Below, one piece after another: positions 1-7,873 of a DNA stretch of 64,000 bases. Numbering within the stretch: position 1 is the first letter of the stretch; each line of letters begins with the position of its first letter. The stretch is from NCBI GenBank assembly GCA_029209985.1, contig JARGNZ010000010.1:1-64000 (forward strand). The letters are read 5' to 3'. The notes under the pieces are model-generated. The model saw only the letters and a list, made by a program, of their open reading frames with translations. It was not told the DNA's origin and searched no databases. The DNA is from Parvibaculaceae bacterium (lineage in GTDB: Bacteria; Pseudomonadota; Alphaproteobacteria; Parvibaculales; Parvibaculaceae). The position numbers and the translations under genes were made by a program.

Positions 1-506
1 CACCTACAAACTCTTCTCTTGAAGAAGTTTTTGAAGTTGCAGCAAACTATGCTGGTGAAATCGGTTCTGTAGAACTTGGCGTAGACGTGTTCTACGTGAC
101 AGGCGACGCAGGTGCTACTCCAGCTCTTGATCCAGAAGAAATGGGTGTTGGTGCATCACTTGGTTTCGCTGGCTTCACGCTTGGCGGTGCTTATAAAACA
201 TCTGATGAGCTGTCTGGTGGTTACTTGACATCGACTGGTGTTGAAGAAACAGTTTGGACTGTTGGTCTGGCTTATGGCACTGGTCCTTGGACTGTTGGTG
301 TAGCTTATATCGAATCTGAGCTTGAAAATGGTACTGCTGAAGCAACAACTGATATGTTGCAAGTTGGCGGTGGCTATTCACTCGGTGCTGGCGTTGATCT
401 TGGTTTGGACATTCAGTTCATCAACAACGAAAGCTCAACAGCTGGTGTGACTACTTTCGAAGACGAAGCCACATCTGCTGGTGTTGTCTTGGCAATTTCC
501 TTCTAA
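1..506 (+). CDS. Porin, C-terminal part (cut by window edge)
   Basis: The reading frame is open from the window edge (codons in phase from base 3) to the stop, giving 167 residues of an outer-membrane porin. The sequence alternates in the manner of beta strands, is rich in Gly, Ala, Val and acidic loop residues, and ends in LAISF. A C-terminal Phe is the usual BAM recognition feature. It is closely related to the porin that follows; the first 64 bases match 1428-1491 with one difference. Codons are strongly biased to GGT, GCT, CTT and GAA, suggesting high expression. Its substrate cannot be inferred. Confidence 0.88.
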   Translation, partial: PTNSSLEEVFEVAANYAGEIGSVELGVDVFYVTGDAGATPALDPEEMGVGASLGFAGFTLGGAYKTSDELSGGYLTSTGVEETVWTVGLAYGTGPWTVGVAYIESELENGTAEATTDMLQVGGGYSLGAGVDLGLDIQFINNESSTAGVTTFEDEATSAGVVLAISF

Positions 507-549
507 TTTGAAGGGCTGCTAGCCAAATTGGTTATCAGCATTGTTTAAG

Positions 550-579
550 AAGAGCGGGCTTTCGGGCCCGCTCTTTTTT
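550..579 (+). terminator. Rho-independent terminator of first porin
   Basis: A 10-bp stem (AAGAGCGGGC/GCCCGCTCTT) with a short loop is followed by a T run. It lies 44 bases after the porin stop. A near copy follows the second porin. Confidence 0.9.
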
Positions 580-689
580 GTGCTCTATTACTTTTGCATT
601 TTTCCCTCAGATTTAACTGACCCAAGGGATTAGTATCTAAGAGTAAGTCACGGTAAAATGTATCTTTTCTGACACTCTTTAGGGTGATC

Positions 690-725
690 TGTCGCTGGTT
701 GATAAAATTGAATAGTTTAGCGACA
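690..725. promoter_or_regulatory. Inverted repeat upstream of second porin
   Basis: The arms TGTCGCT and AGCGACA are separated by 22 AT-rich bases and lie about 65 bases before the porin start. This could be an operator, but nothing ties it to a named regulator. The arms are short enough to occur by chance. Confidence 0.25.
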
Positions 726-790
726 ATCGTACATGCTAGAAACCTCACAATGATTGATGTCTTTGTTCATTTTCACTGGGGGTTCCTTCC

Positions 791-1951
791 ATGATCAATT
801 CAAAAAAACTACTTGCTTCAACCGCACTTGTATCTGCGTCTCTTGTGGGTGCGCCTGCATTTGCGTCTGATCCACTCACCGTTACCGTTTCTGGTGGTAT
901 CGTGACTGGCTTCTACTTCGTAGATTCTGATGACCTTGGTTCTACAGATGATACAAAAGTTGCTATCTCTGCACGGTCACTTGAAGTGAACGGCGAAGGT
1001 ACCTTGGACAATGGTCTTGTTGCTGGTGCTTCTTTGATCATCGAATTGGGTGATGACGAAGGCGCTTCTACAAGCCAAGGTGATGAAGCTACTTTCCAAG
1101 AAGCATTTGCTTATCTTGAAGGTGGTTTTGGTCGCGTTGAAATCGGTGGCACAGACGGTGCTGCGTTCAAAATGCACTACACTTCACCGTGGTTCGTGCC
1201 AGGTAACGGTGTAGACTCACCAAACATCTTTAATTCCAATGGGGTTAACACAGCTGGTGCGCTTACTACCCCAACATTTGGTTCGTCTCCTTCTACGTAT
1301 GCATTGGCAACAGAAGATGCGCCGAAAATCTCTTACTTCACACCGCGCTTGAGCGGCTTCCAGTTGGGTGTTTCTTACACTCCAGATGCTGGTGTGCACG
1401 ATCCCTATGCAAACGGTTGGGGCGTATCACCTACAAACTCTTCTCTTGAAGAAGTTTTTGAAGTTGCAGCAAACTATGCTGGGGAAATCGGCTCAGTTGA
1501 ACTTGGCGTAGACGTGTTCTACGTGACAGGTGAAGCTGGCACGGCTGATCCAGAAGAAATTGGTGCTGGTGCATCTCTTGGCTTCGCTGGTTTCACACTT
1601 GGTGGTGCTTACAAAGAATCTCAGGATCTTTCAGGTGGTTACCTTATCCCATTCATTCCATTTGTTGGTGGTACTGATGTTGAAGAAACTGTGTGGACCG
1701 TTGGCCTTGCTTATGGCACCGGACCATGGACAGTTGGTGTAGCTTACATTGAGTCAGAAATTGAATCTGGCGCAGTAAGTGGCAATAGCCTGACAACTGA
1801 CTTCTTGCAAGTTGGTGGTGGATATTCACTTGGCGCTGGTGTTGACCTTGGCCTAGATATTCAGTTCATCAACAACGAAATTGCTACCGCTGGTGGTTCT
1901 CTCGAAGTTGAAGACACATCTGCTGGTGTTGTCTTGGCTATTTCCTTCTAA
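791..1951 (+). CDS. Porin, alphaproteobacterial 16-strand type
   Basis: This 386-residue precursor has a signal peptide at residues 1-25 (KK, hydrophobic core, APAFA cleavage region). The mature protein consists of amphipathic beta-strand segments and ends in LAISF, the expected outer-membrane assembly signal. The length suits general porins of the Gram-negative porin family. The conserved stretch FGRVEIGGTDGAAFKM (about residues 112-127) is shared with the third paralogue. Codon choice is strongly biased, as in highly expressed genes. It is the middle of three tandem paralogues and has its own terminator. Solute selectivity is unknown. Confidence 0.93.
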   Translation: MINSKKLLASTALVSASLVGAPAFASDPLTVTVSGGIVTGFYFVDSDDLGSTDDTKVAISARSLEVNGEGTLDNGLVAGASLIIELGDDEGASTSQGDEATFQEAFAYLEGGFGRVEIGGTDGAAFKMHYTSPWFVPGNGVDSPNIFNSNGVNTAGALTTPTFGSSPSTYALATEDAPKISYFTPRLSGFQLGVSYTPDAGVHDPYANGWGVSPTNSSLEEVFEVAANYAGEIGSVELGVDVFYVTGEAGTADPEEIGAGASLGFAGFTLGGAYKESQDLSGGYLIPFIPFVGGTDVEETVWTVGLAYGTGPWTVGVAYIESEIESGAVSGNSLTTDFLQVGGGYSLGAGVDLGLDIQFINNEIATAGGSLEVEDTSAGVVLAISF

Positions 1952-1998
1952 TCGAAGGACCGGCAACCATCTGGTTGTTCACTACCAAATTATTTAAG

Positions 1999-2029
1999 AA
2001 GAGCGGGCTTTCGGGTCCGCTCTTTTTTT
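1999..2029 (+). terminator. Rho-independent terminator of second porin
   Basis: An AAGAGCGG stem with a loop and seven Ts lies 47 bases after the stop. It is almost identical to the hairpin after the first porin, so the terminator was duplicated with the gene. Confidence 0.9.
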
Positions 2030-2212
2030 GTGGATTTGCTGTATGAGCGTGCGCACATTTGAGCCGCGAAGGTGGCTAAGGGAGATGATGTTGTTTTGAG
2101 GCCACATTTTTAGTTGAAAGATCAATCTCCCTAAATCAAATGCAAAGACCCTGCAATTTGTGATACTAATCACCTTAATGTATTACGTTAATTTGATTCA
2201 TTTGGGGGAACC

Positions 2213-3349
2213 ATGTCTCATTCCAAAAAGCTACTTGCATCAACGGCACTTGTGTCTGCGTCCCTTGTGGGCGCACCTGCATTCGCGTCTGACCCACTCA
2301 CCGTCACTGTTTCCGGCAGTATCGTGACAGGCTTCTATTTTGTGGATGCTGATGAACTGTATGACACGGACGATACAAAAGTCACCCTGACGGTTCCATC
2401 ATTAGAGATTAATGGTGAAGGTACTTTGGACAATGGCTTGGTGGCTGGTGCCTCACTTATTCTTGAATTAGGGGATGACGAAGGGGTTTCTGCTGGGCAG
2501 GGCGATGAGGCGACGTTCCAAGAAGCTTTTGCCTATCTTGAAGGTGGTTTTGGACGGGTTGAAATTGGCGGTACAGACGGTGCGGCTTTCAAAATGCACT
2601 ATACTTCCCCCTGGTTTGTGCCGGGCAATGGTGTGGATTCCCCGAATATCTTGAATGCGAGTGCTCTGACGCCGGCGTCTACGCTCATTGTTGCAAACTC
2701 GCCTTCTTCTTACGCTTTGATCACGGAAGATGCGCCGAAGATTTCATATTTCACCCCCCGGCTGAGTGGTTTTCAATTGGGTGCGTCTTACACGCCTGAT
2801 GCCACGGTACGTGATCCATTTAGCAATGGATTTGGTGTGAGCCCAACCGCTGGAACTGGCATTGAAGAAGTATTTGAAGTTGCCGTGAATTATGCGGGCG
2901 AAATTGGCGCTGTTGAGCTGGGTGTTGATGTATTCTATGTCACCGGTGAAGGTCCCGCCTCTGCGCCAGACCCTAAAGAAATGGGTGTTGGTGCGTCTCT
3001 CGGCTTTGCTGGTTTCACCCTTGGCGGTGCTTACAAAGAAACCGAAGACCTTTGGACCGGACTGGCTTCTACGCCCACTGCTGAAGAAGAAGTTTGGACG
3101 GTTGGCCTTTCCTATGCGACCGGCCCATGGACGGTGGGTGTTGCCATGATCGACAGTGAGTGGACCAGTTCTAGTTCTGCTAACACACCTTGGCGCACGG
3201 AAATGATCCAAGTGGGTGGCGGCTATGCACTGGGGGCAGGGGTCGACATTGGTTTGGATATTCAATTTATCGAAAATGATTATGGCACATCTGTTGCTGA
3301 TACGGTCGAAGCAACATCGGCTGGTTTGGTTTTGGCCATTTCATTCTAA
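2213..3349 (+). CDS. Porin, third tandem paralogue
   Basis: This 378-residue porin precursor has the same signal peptide and N-terminal strands as its upstream neighbour and ends in LAISF. It differs mainly in the predicted surface loops (around residues 145-165, 200-215 and 280-330), where paralogous porins usually diverge. Its codon use is more mixed (many GCG, GGG, CCG and GAG codons) than the two upstream copies, suggesting lower expression or an older duplication. It is followed by its own hairpin and then by the sulfotransferases. Confidence 0.92.
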   Translation: MSHSKKLLASTALVSASLVGAPAFASDPLTVTVSGSIVTGFYFVDADELYDTDDTKVTLTVPSLEINGEGTLDNGLVAGASLILELGDDEGVSAGQGDEATFQEAFAYLEGGFGRVEIGGTDGAAFKMHYTSPWFVPGNGVDSPNILNASALTPASTLIVANSPSSYALITEDAPKISYFTPRLSGFQLGASYTPDATVRDPFSNGFGVSPTAGTGIEEVFEVAVNYAGEIGAVELGVDVFYVTGEGPASAPDPKEMGVGASLGFAGFTLGGAYKETEDLWTGLASTPTAEEEVWTVGLSYATGPWTVGVAMIDSEWTSSSSANTPWRTEMIQVGGGYALGAGVDIGLDIQFIENDYGTSVADTVEATSAGLVLAISF

Positions 3350-3372
3350 AATTCAATAGATATCGGGGATGG

Positions 3373-3406
3373 AAGAGGCGGCATTGTGATGCTGCCTCTT
3401 TTTTTA
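3373..3406 (+). terminator. Rho-independent terminator of third porin
   Basis: A 12-bp stem with one mismatch (AAGAGGCGGCAT/ATGCTGCCTCTT) and a TGTG loop is followed by a T run. It separates the porin from the sulfotransferase genes and argues against any sulfotransferase start upstream of it. Confidence 0.85.
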
Positions 3407-3460
3407 TTCGCAGATATGGCTATGCTGCGGACAGGTATATTTACGCGGAGACTTCAGCAT

Positions 3461-4297
3461 ATGGGCGGTATTATTTGGCTCGCATCCTATCCAAAATCTG
3501 GAAATACGTGGACACGGTCTTTCCTGCACAACTTGCTGCGCAATACCAAAGAGTCCGTTGATTTGGATGAGTTGGATCATTTCTGTTTAGGTGAGTCTGA
3601 CATACGCTGGTACGCGCGTCATTTATCTGAGGACCCTCAATCTTCCTCACCGGAAATGCTTGCGAAGGCCCGCGCCAAAGGGCAGCAGGACATGACCCAA
3701 GCCTTCCCGGATTCTGTGTTTGTTAAAACCCACAATTATTTGGGCGATTGGCAAGGCTACCCTTTACATAATATGGGGGCGACGGTGGGGGGCATTTATG
3801 TATTGCGCAACCCGTTGGATGTGGTCCTATCGGTTACGCACCACTTTGGGGTCGATATTGACGGCGCGATTGAACGCATGGCACACCCCAATGCGGGCAG
3901 CGGCCTAAGTGATAAACATATTCCAGAGGTGCATAGCAGTTGGTCCACCAATGTTGAAAGCTGGACTGGACAGCCCAACCCATCTCTCTTTGTGGTGCGA
4001 TACGAAGACTTGCTGGATAAACCAAATGTCTATTTCAAAAACATGGCAAACTTCCTTGGCCTTAATCCTCCCAAGGAACGCTTAAAGCGTGCGATCGAAA
4101 ATGCGTCTTTCAAAAAGCTGAAAGCTTTGGAAGAAGAAAAGGGCTTTAAGGAAAAATCAAAACACGCCAAATCGTTTTTCCGGGAAGGGAAAAAAGAGCA
4201 GTGGCGGGAGTTGCTTTCTGAAAGTCAAATCAAGCGGATTGTTCATGATCATCGCAAGCAGATGGAACGATTCAACTATATCCCTGAGGGGTATTGA
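3461..4297 (+). CDS. Sulfotransferase 1 (catalytically intact copy)
   Basis: This is a 278-residue cytosolic sulfotransferase of the Sulfotransfer_1 fold. The ATG at 3461 is chosen because the two downstream paralogues begin with the same residues, a GGAG lies about 11 bases before it, and the more upstream start would overlap the porin terminator. The PAPS 5'-phosphate loop is YPKSGNTW (residues 10-17, Lys12). The candidate catalytic base is His91 in KTHNY, and the 3'-phosphate motif is RNPLDVVLS (Arg116, Ser124). A late FFREGKK segment fits the family's second PAPS contact. It ends in FNYIPEGY. The next gene starts two bases after its stop. The acceptor is unknown. Confidence 0.88.
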   Translation: MGGIIWLASYPKSGNTWTRSFLHNLLRNTKESVDLDELDHFCLGESDIRWYARHLSEDPQSSSPEMLAKARAKGQQDMTQAFPDSVFVKTHNYLGDWQGYPLHNMGATVGGIYVLRNPLDVVLSVTHHFGVDIDGAIERMAHPNAGSGLSDKHIPEVHSSWSTNVESWTGQPNPSLFVVRYEDLLDKPNVYFKNMANFLGLNPPKERLKRAIENASFKKLKALEEEKGFKEKSKHAKSFFREGKKEQWRELLSESQIKRIVHDHRKQMERFNYIPEGY

Positions 4298-4299
4298 GT

Positions 4300-5097
4300 G
4301 TGGGGGGTATTATTTGGCTCTCTGAGTACCCCGGTTCGGGTATTGCATCCGTGCGAGCCTTTCTCCATCAGCTTTTGTCGGGACGGCCTGAAACAGCTTA
4401 TATGACGCTTGCGGATCAAATGTTTTTTGATGCCTCTGATCCGGCTTGGTACAAACCTTATCTGCCCCAAGCTTTAGAGAAAACACCTGTGCCTTATCTG
4501 GCGAAGCTTCGATTGAAGGTTCAAGAAGATATGGAACGCCGTCAGAAAAATCCTGTCTTCATCACAACGCGCTCATGTGTGGGTGCTATTCATGGCAGTG
4601 ACTATCACCATGGAGCCTTGTCGGCGGGGGCTATTTGCATTGTTCGAAACCCTTTGGATTTGGTCGCGAGTACGAGTGTGGCCCATTCATTGCCACCAGA
4701 AACAGTGTGGCGAAATTTGGCTAATACAGATGCGCAGCGTCCGGTAGGTCCCGATCAGTTGCCTGAATATTATGGGTCATGGAGTACGCATGTGGCGTCA
4801 TGGACGGATCGGAAAGACAAATTCTTATTGACCCTAAAATATGAGGATTTGGTTTCGCGTCCCCAAGCGGAGTATCGGCGGCTTATCAAATTCTTGAAAG
4901 TAAAGCCGGAGCGGCAACGCTTTCTTAAAGCGGTGGCACAGGGGAAACCTTCTTTAACGCAGGACACGCCCGCGTCCTCTGCTCAAGACCTGCCACTTTG
5001 GCGCGAGGTGTTGACGGATGAGCAAGTCTCTCTGGTGGTCGATAGTCACCGTGCTCAGATGAAAAGATTTAACTATATACCAAAAGGATTTGAGTGA
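4300..5097 (+). CDS. Sulfotransferase-fold paralogue 2, likely inactive
   Basis: This 265-residue paralogue is co-linear with the preceding gene through residue 124. The GTG at 4300 gives the same MGGIIWL beginning; a TTG at 4294 is a longer alternative. The PAPS loop reads YPGSGIAS, so Lys12 is Gly, and His91 is Arg (TTRSC). The 3'-phosphate motif RNPLDLVAS with Arg116 and Ser124 remains. The late FFREGKK region is missing. The FNYIPKG ending is kept. The family match and order are seen directly; loss of catalysis with possible retained nucleotide binding is inferred. It is translationally coupled to both neighbours. Confidence 0.8.
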   Translation: MGGIIWLSEYPGSGIASVRAFLHQLLSGRPETAYMTLADQMFFDASDPAWYKPYLPQALEKTPVPYLAKLRLKVQEDMERRQKNPVFITTRSCVGAIHGSDYHHGALSAGAICIVRNPLDLVASTSVAHSLPPETVWRNLANTDAQRPVGPDQLPEYYGSWSTHVASWTDRKDKFLLTLKYEDLVSRPQAEYRRLIKFLKVKPERQRFLKAVAQGKPSLTQDTPASSAQDLPLWREVLTDEQVSLVVDSHRAQMKRFNYIPKGFE

Positions 5098-5933
5098 TGA
5101 GTGGCATCGTATGGTTGGCTTCCTACCCGGAGTCTGGAAACAAACTGACGCAATCATTGCTCCACAACCTTATTTCTGGGCGGCCGGAAGGGCGCTATAT
5201 CAACAAGTTTCAAAAGTCTTTCCACTTTGAGGCCAACTCTGAATGGTATGAGGATAAGGTAGTGGGGACGCCGCAAACGGTGACACCAGAACTGTTGGCG
5301 CAGGCGCGGCCCAAAGTGCAGGAGGCGTTGGCTAACTTAAACCCCGGTTCCTCGTTTGTGAGCACCCATAATTGTTTAGGCGCTTTATACGGGCAGCCCT
5401 TGATCAATGCTGCTGTGACTGCTGCTGCAATCTATACTGTCCGCAATCCATTGGATGTGGCGGTCTCTATGTTGCCGTATTTTAATCAAGACCCTGACTT
5501 GGTGATTAAGCAACTGAATAATGCGCAAGCGATGACCAATGTGACAGACCATCATGTGCCGGAAGTTTTGTCTTCATGGTCGGCGCATGTGGCGAGCTGG
5601 GTCAATAAACCAAATAAAATTCTGCATGTTGTGCGGTATGAAGACTTTTTGACGGATTTGGCTGGGACGTTTCAGGGCATTGTGGATTTTCTCAAACTGT
5701 CTCCTGAGGAAGACCGGATGGCCCGGGCCTTGAAAAATGGCAGCATCGAGGCCTCGCTACAGCATGAGCAAACCGGTGGTTTTTCGGAGCTCCGACGGTT
5801 TGATGGAGCCTTTTTTCAACACGCGTCCCAAGGCCGTTGGCGCGAGCTTTTGAGTGATGACCAAGTTCAACAAATCATTTCTCCACATCGGGCGATGATG
5901 GAAAAGTTTAATTATATTCCTGACGGCTATTAA
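5097..5933 (+). CDS. Sulfotransferase-fold paralogue 3, altered PAPS loop
   Basis: This 278-residue paralogue has an ATG that overlaps the preceding stop by one base (TGATG). The loop reads YPESGNKL, so the PAPS-contacting Lys12 is Glu, while His91 (STHNC), Arg116 and Ser124 are kept. The late FFREGK segment has become FFQHASQG. It ends in FNYIPDGY. Replacing the loop lysine with an acid next to a phosphate ligand would be expected to weaken PAPS use, so this is either a binding protein, a partner subunit of copy 1, or an enzyme with another donor. Its stop overlaps the stop of the converging gene. Confidence 0.8.
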   Translation: MSGIVWLASYPESGNKLTQSLLHNLISGRPEGRYINKFQKSFHFEANSEWYEDKVVGTPQTVTPELLAQARPKVQEALANLNPGSSFVSTHNCLGALYGQPLINAAVTAAAIYTVRNPLDVAVSMLPYFNQDPDLVIKQLNNAQAMTNVTDHHVPEVLSSWSAHVASWVNKPNKILHVVRYEDFLTDLAGTFQGIVDFLKLSPEEDRMARALKNGSIEASLQHEQTGGFSELRRFDGAFFQHASQGRWRELLSDDQVQQIISPHRAMMEKFNYIPDGY

Positions 5934-6514
5934 GCGGCGCTAAAGCGAATGCCGCCATATCCGGTAATGCCTGTGTGGCGGCACTGTTTGAAACTTTTTT
6001 CATTCATGCCGCCAAGGGCGTAAACCGGATGCTGAGCTTGGCTGACTAAGTGCGCGAGTTTTATTGTGCCTAAGTGTGCCGCATTCGGATGGCTTTGGGT
6101 GGGGCGTACCGGAGAGGCAAAGGCGAGGTCCACCTTCATGCGGTTGGCAGCGGCACCTGCTCCTAGCCCATGAATGGCGGCGGAAATGATCCATTGGCTG
6201 GGAAACTGTGTAAGGCGTGCGTGTGCCGTGGCCAAAGACTGCAGCTGCCATTGGGGGAGGTGAAGCCCATCGGCTGTTAGGCGTCGGGCCAGTTGAGGGT
6301 CTCCGGCTACGAGCAAAACCCGCCCTGTTTTTTTTAGGATGTTGCCAAGGCGCGCGCGTTGGTGCTGGGATAAGCTGTAGTGGCGCAGGATAATGCCTGT
6401 ATCTTTTGGAAGATGGTGGAGCTTTGTCAGAAGGCGTGCTTCTTCTTCTGTGCTGCTGGGCAGAGGAAGCGTGCTTTCATCGGTGAAGTAGAAGCGGCGA
6501 GGCAAATGCAACAT
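5930..6514 (-). CDS. Thiamine phosphate synthase/TenI-like protein
   Basis: This 194-residue TIM-barrel protein is of the ThiE/TenI family. Family marks seen are ILRHY near residue 43, TADGLHLP near 82, SAAIHG near 111, the phosphate-side FASPVRPTQSHPN near 132, YALGGMN and the final GYGGI. The usual catalytic RDK and ND motifs read LRHY and GD, and no GQxD follows the HL. It is therefore closer to the TenI-like or non-canonical group than to proven ThiE. No other thiamine gene is visible. It diverges from yggS across 36 bases. ATG at 6514 is preferred over TTG at 6520. Confidence 0.75.
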   Translation of the reverse strand: MLHLPRRFYFTDESTLPLPSSTEEEARLLTKLHHLPKDTGIILRHYSLSQHQRARLGNILKKTGRVLLVAGDPQLARRLTADGLHLPQWQLQSLATAHARLTQFPSQWIISAAIHGLGAGAAANRMKVDLAFASPVRPTQSHPNAAHLGTIKLAHLVSQAQHPVYALGGMNEKSFKQCRHTGITGYGGIRFSAA

Positions 6515-6550
6515 AATCAAACTTGGCCAAATTCGAGGAACTGTTAGCTT

Positions 6551-7234
6551 ATGTCAGAGATGCTAGAGAACAAAGAAACTCTTGGGCGCTTTCAAAATGT
6601 GGTGGATCGTTTGGCATCGGCATGTGTGCAGTCGGGTCGCAAAGGCGATGCTGCGGACCTGATCGCCGTATCCAAAACTTATGATGCCGCGCATATTCGC
6701 CCGGTGTTAGAGGCAGGTCACAGAGCCTTTGGTGAAAACCGGGTGCAGGAGGCAAAGGACAAATGGCCAGCACTGAAACACGAATATGAGGGGGTTGAAT
6801 TGCATCTCATCGGGCCTCTGCAAACCAATAAGGTGAAAGACGCCTTGGGCCTTTTTGATGTTATTCAGACATTGGATCGAGAAAAACTTGCACGCGCCTT
6901 TGTGAAGGCCCGCGCACAAGGGGTCAGCCTTCCCAGTTTTTATGTGCAAGTGAACACAGGCTGCGAACCCCAAAAGGCAGGACAGTTGCCTGATGCTGTG
7001 GATGGGTTTTTGCAAATGTGTCGAGAGGAGTGCCAGCTCAATGTTGTCGGGTTGATGTGCATTCCCCCAGTTGGAGAGTCTGCCGGACCGCATTTTGATT
7101 TGTTAACTCATATTGCCGCCCGTAATGGGCTTTCCCAATTGAGCATGGGCATGTCGGGTGATTTTGAGACGGCAGCTGCCCATGGCGCAACGGCGGTGCG
7201 CGTTGGCAGTGCTATTTTTGGTCAGCGTGGTTGA
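6551..7234 (+). CDS. yggS: YggS/PLPBP family PLP homeostasis protein
   Basis: This 227-residue single-domain PLP-binding barrel is the usual length for YggS. The PLP lysine lies in LIAVSKT (about residue 37), followed by FGENRVQEA (about 60), LIGPLQTNK (about 87), VNTGCEPQKAG, and a C-terminal LSMGMSGDFETAAAHGATAVRVGSAIFG phosphate-binding end. Members bind PLP without known catalysis and buffer free PLP; loss disturbs amino-acid metabolism. Its 3' end overlaps the converging L,D-transpeptidase-type gene by 23 bases. Confidence 0.93.
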   Translation: MSEMLENKETLGRFQNVVDRLASACVQSGRKGDAADLIAVSKTYDAAHIRPVLEAGHRAFGENRVQEAKDKWPALKHEYEGVELHLIGPLQTNKVKDALGLFDVIQTLDREKLARAFVKARAQGVSLPSFYVQVNTGCEPQKAGQLPDAVDGFLQMCREECQLNVVGLMCIPPVGESAGPHFDLLTHIAARNGLSQLSMGMSGDFETAAAHGATAVRVGSAIFGQRG

Positions 7235-7793
7235 TGCTTTCCTCAATGTGCATTGTGGTTGTTGGCGAACACACTTTAAGCACGCTGAGTAGGTTTTCTA
7301 AATCTAACGCGACACACCCTTCAGTTGGGTTGATGGCGTTCGTTTCTGGATTGCGTTTAAGGACGTGAAAGAAAATCGCTGAGCCTTTTCCCGCTATAAT
7401 TGGATTGTCATTGTAACCCAGTGGCACAATGAGATCATAGAGGTGATCCTCACGCCAAAGCTTCTCCGCGCTTGCTTGATAGGGATGGCTGACGTGTTGA
7501 TTGTAAGCAATATCTTGTGCGGCATCGCACCAGCCATCTTCTCTTTTGAGTTCACGGACAGGCAGGCTGGTCTCAGGTTGGGGTATTTTGTCGGACCGAA
7601 AGAAAAGTTCTCGCAAGGCCCATGTACCTTGAGGGGTTGCGCCATCTCCTTCCGCTTTGTGTTGCGCTTCAATGATGCCCGTGCGCCCTAAAGCACATGG
7701 AAATTCTCGACCTTGAAAAGAGAGGGTGCCTTCATGTGCTCCTTGTGGTGCGGTCACATAAATTATGTTTGTGGAGGGCTTGGAAGGTGTCAT
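7212..7793 (-). CDS. L,D-transpeptidase catalytic (YkuD) domain protein
   Basis: This 193-residue protein has a YkuD-type active site. FFHV supplies the His and TEGCVAL (about residues 160-166) the catalytic Cys. The N-terminal half carries the ALGRTGI and GDGATPQGTW strands typical of the family. No signal peptide is obvious, unlike periplasmic peptidoglycan cross-linkers, so either export is non-standard or the role is different. It overlaps the 3' end of yggS tail to tail. Confidence 0.82.
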   Translation of the reverse strand: MTPSKPSTNIIYVTAPQGAHEGTLSFQGREFPCALGRTGIIEAQHKAEGDGATPQGTWALRELFFRSDKIPQPETSLPVRELKREDGWCDAAQDIAYNQHVSHPYQASAEKLWREDHLYDLIVPLGYNDNPIIAGKGSAIFFHVLKRNPETNAINPTEGCVALDLENLLSVLKVCSPTTTMHIEESINHADQK

Positions 7794-7873
7794 GTGGGCG
7801 CTTTGTGCTGATGGAGATGTCGAAGCTTACGCCATTGCCAATGGATTGCAATTATGCCCTTTGAGCGATTGAA

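Noticed and set aside
2744-3265. Long open frame on the minus strand inside the third porin (173 codons)
   Set aside because: It is antisense to a clear porin, has no family sequence, and is explained by the porin's codon pattern.
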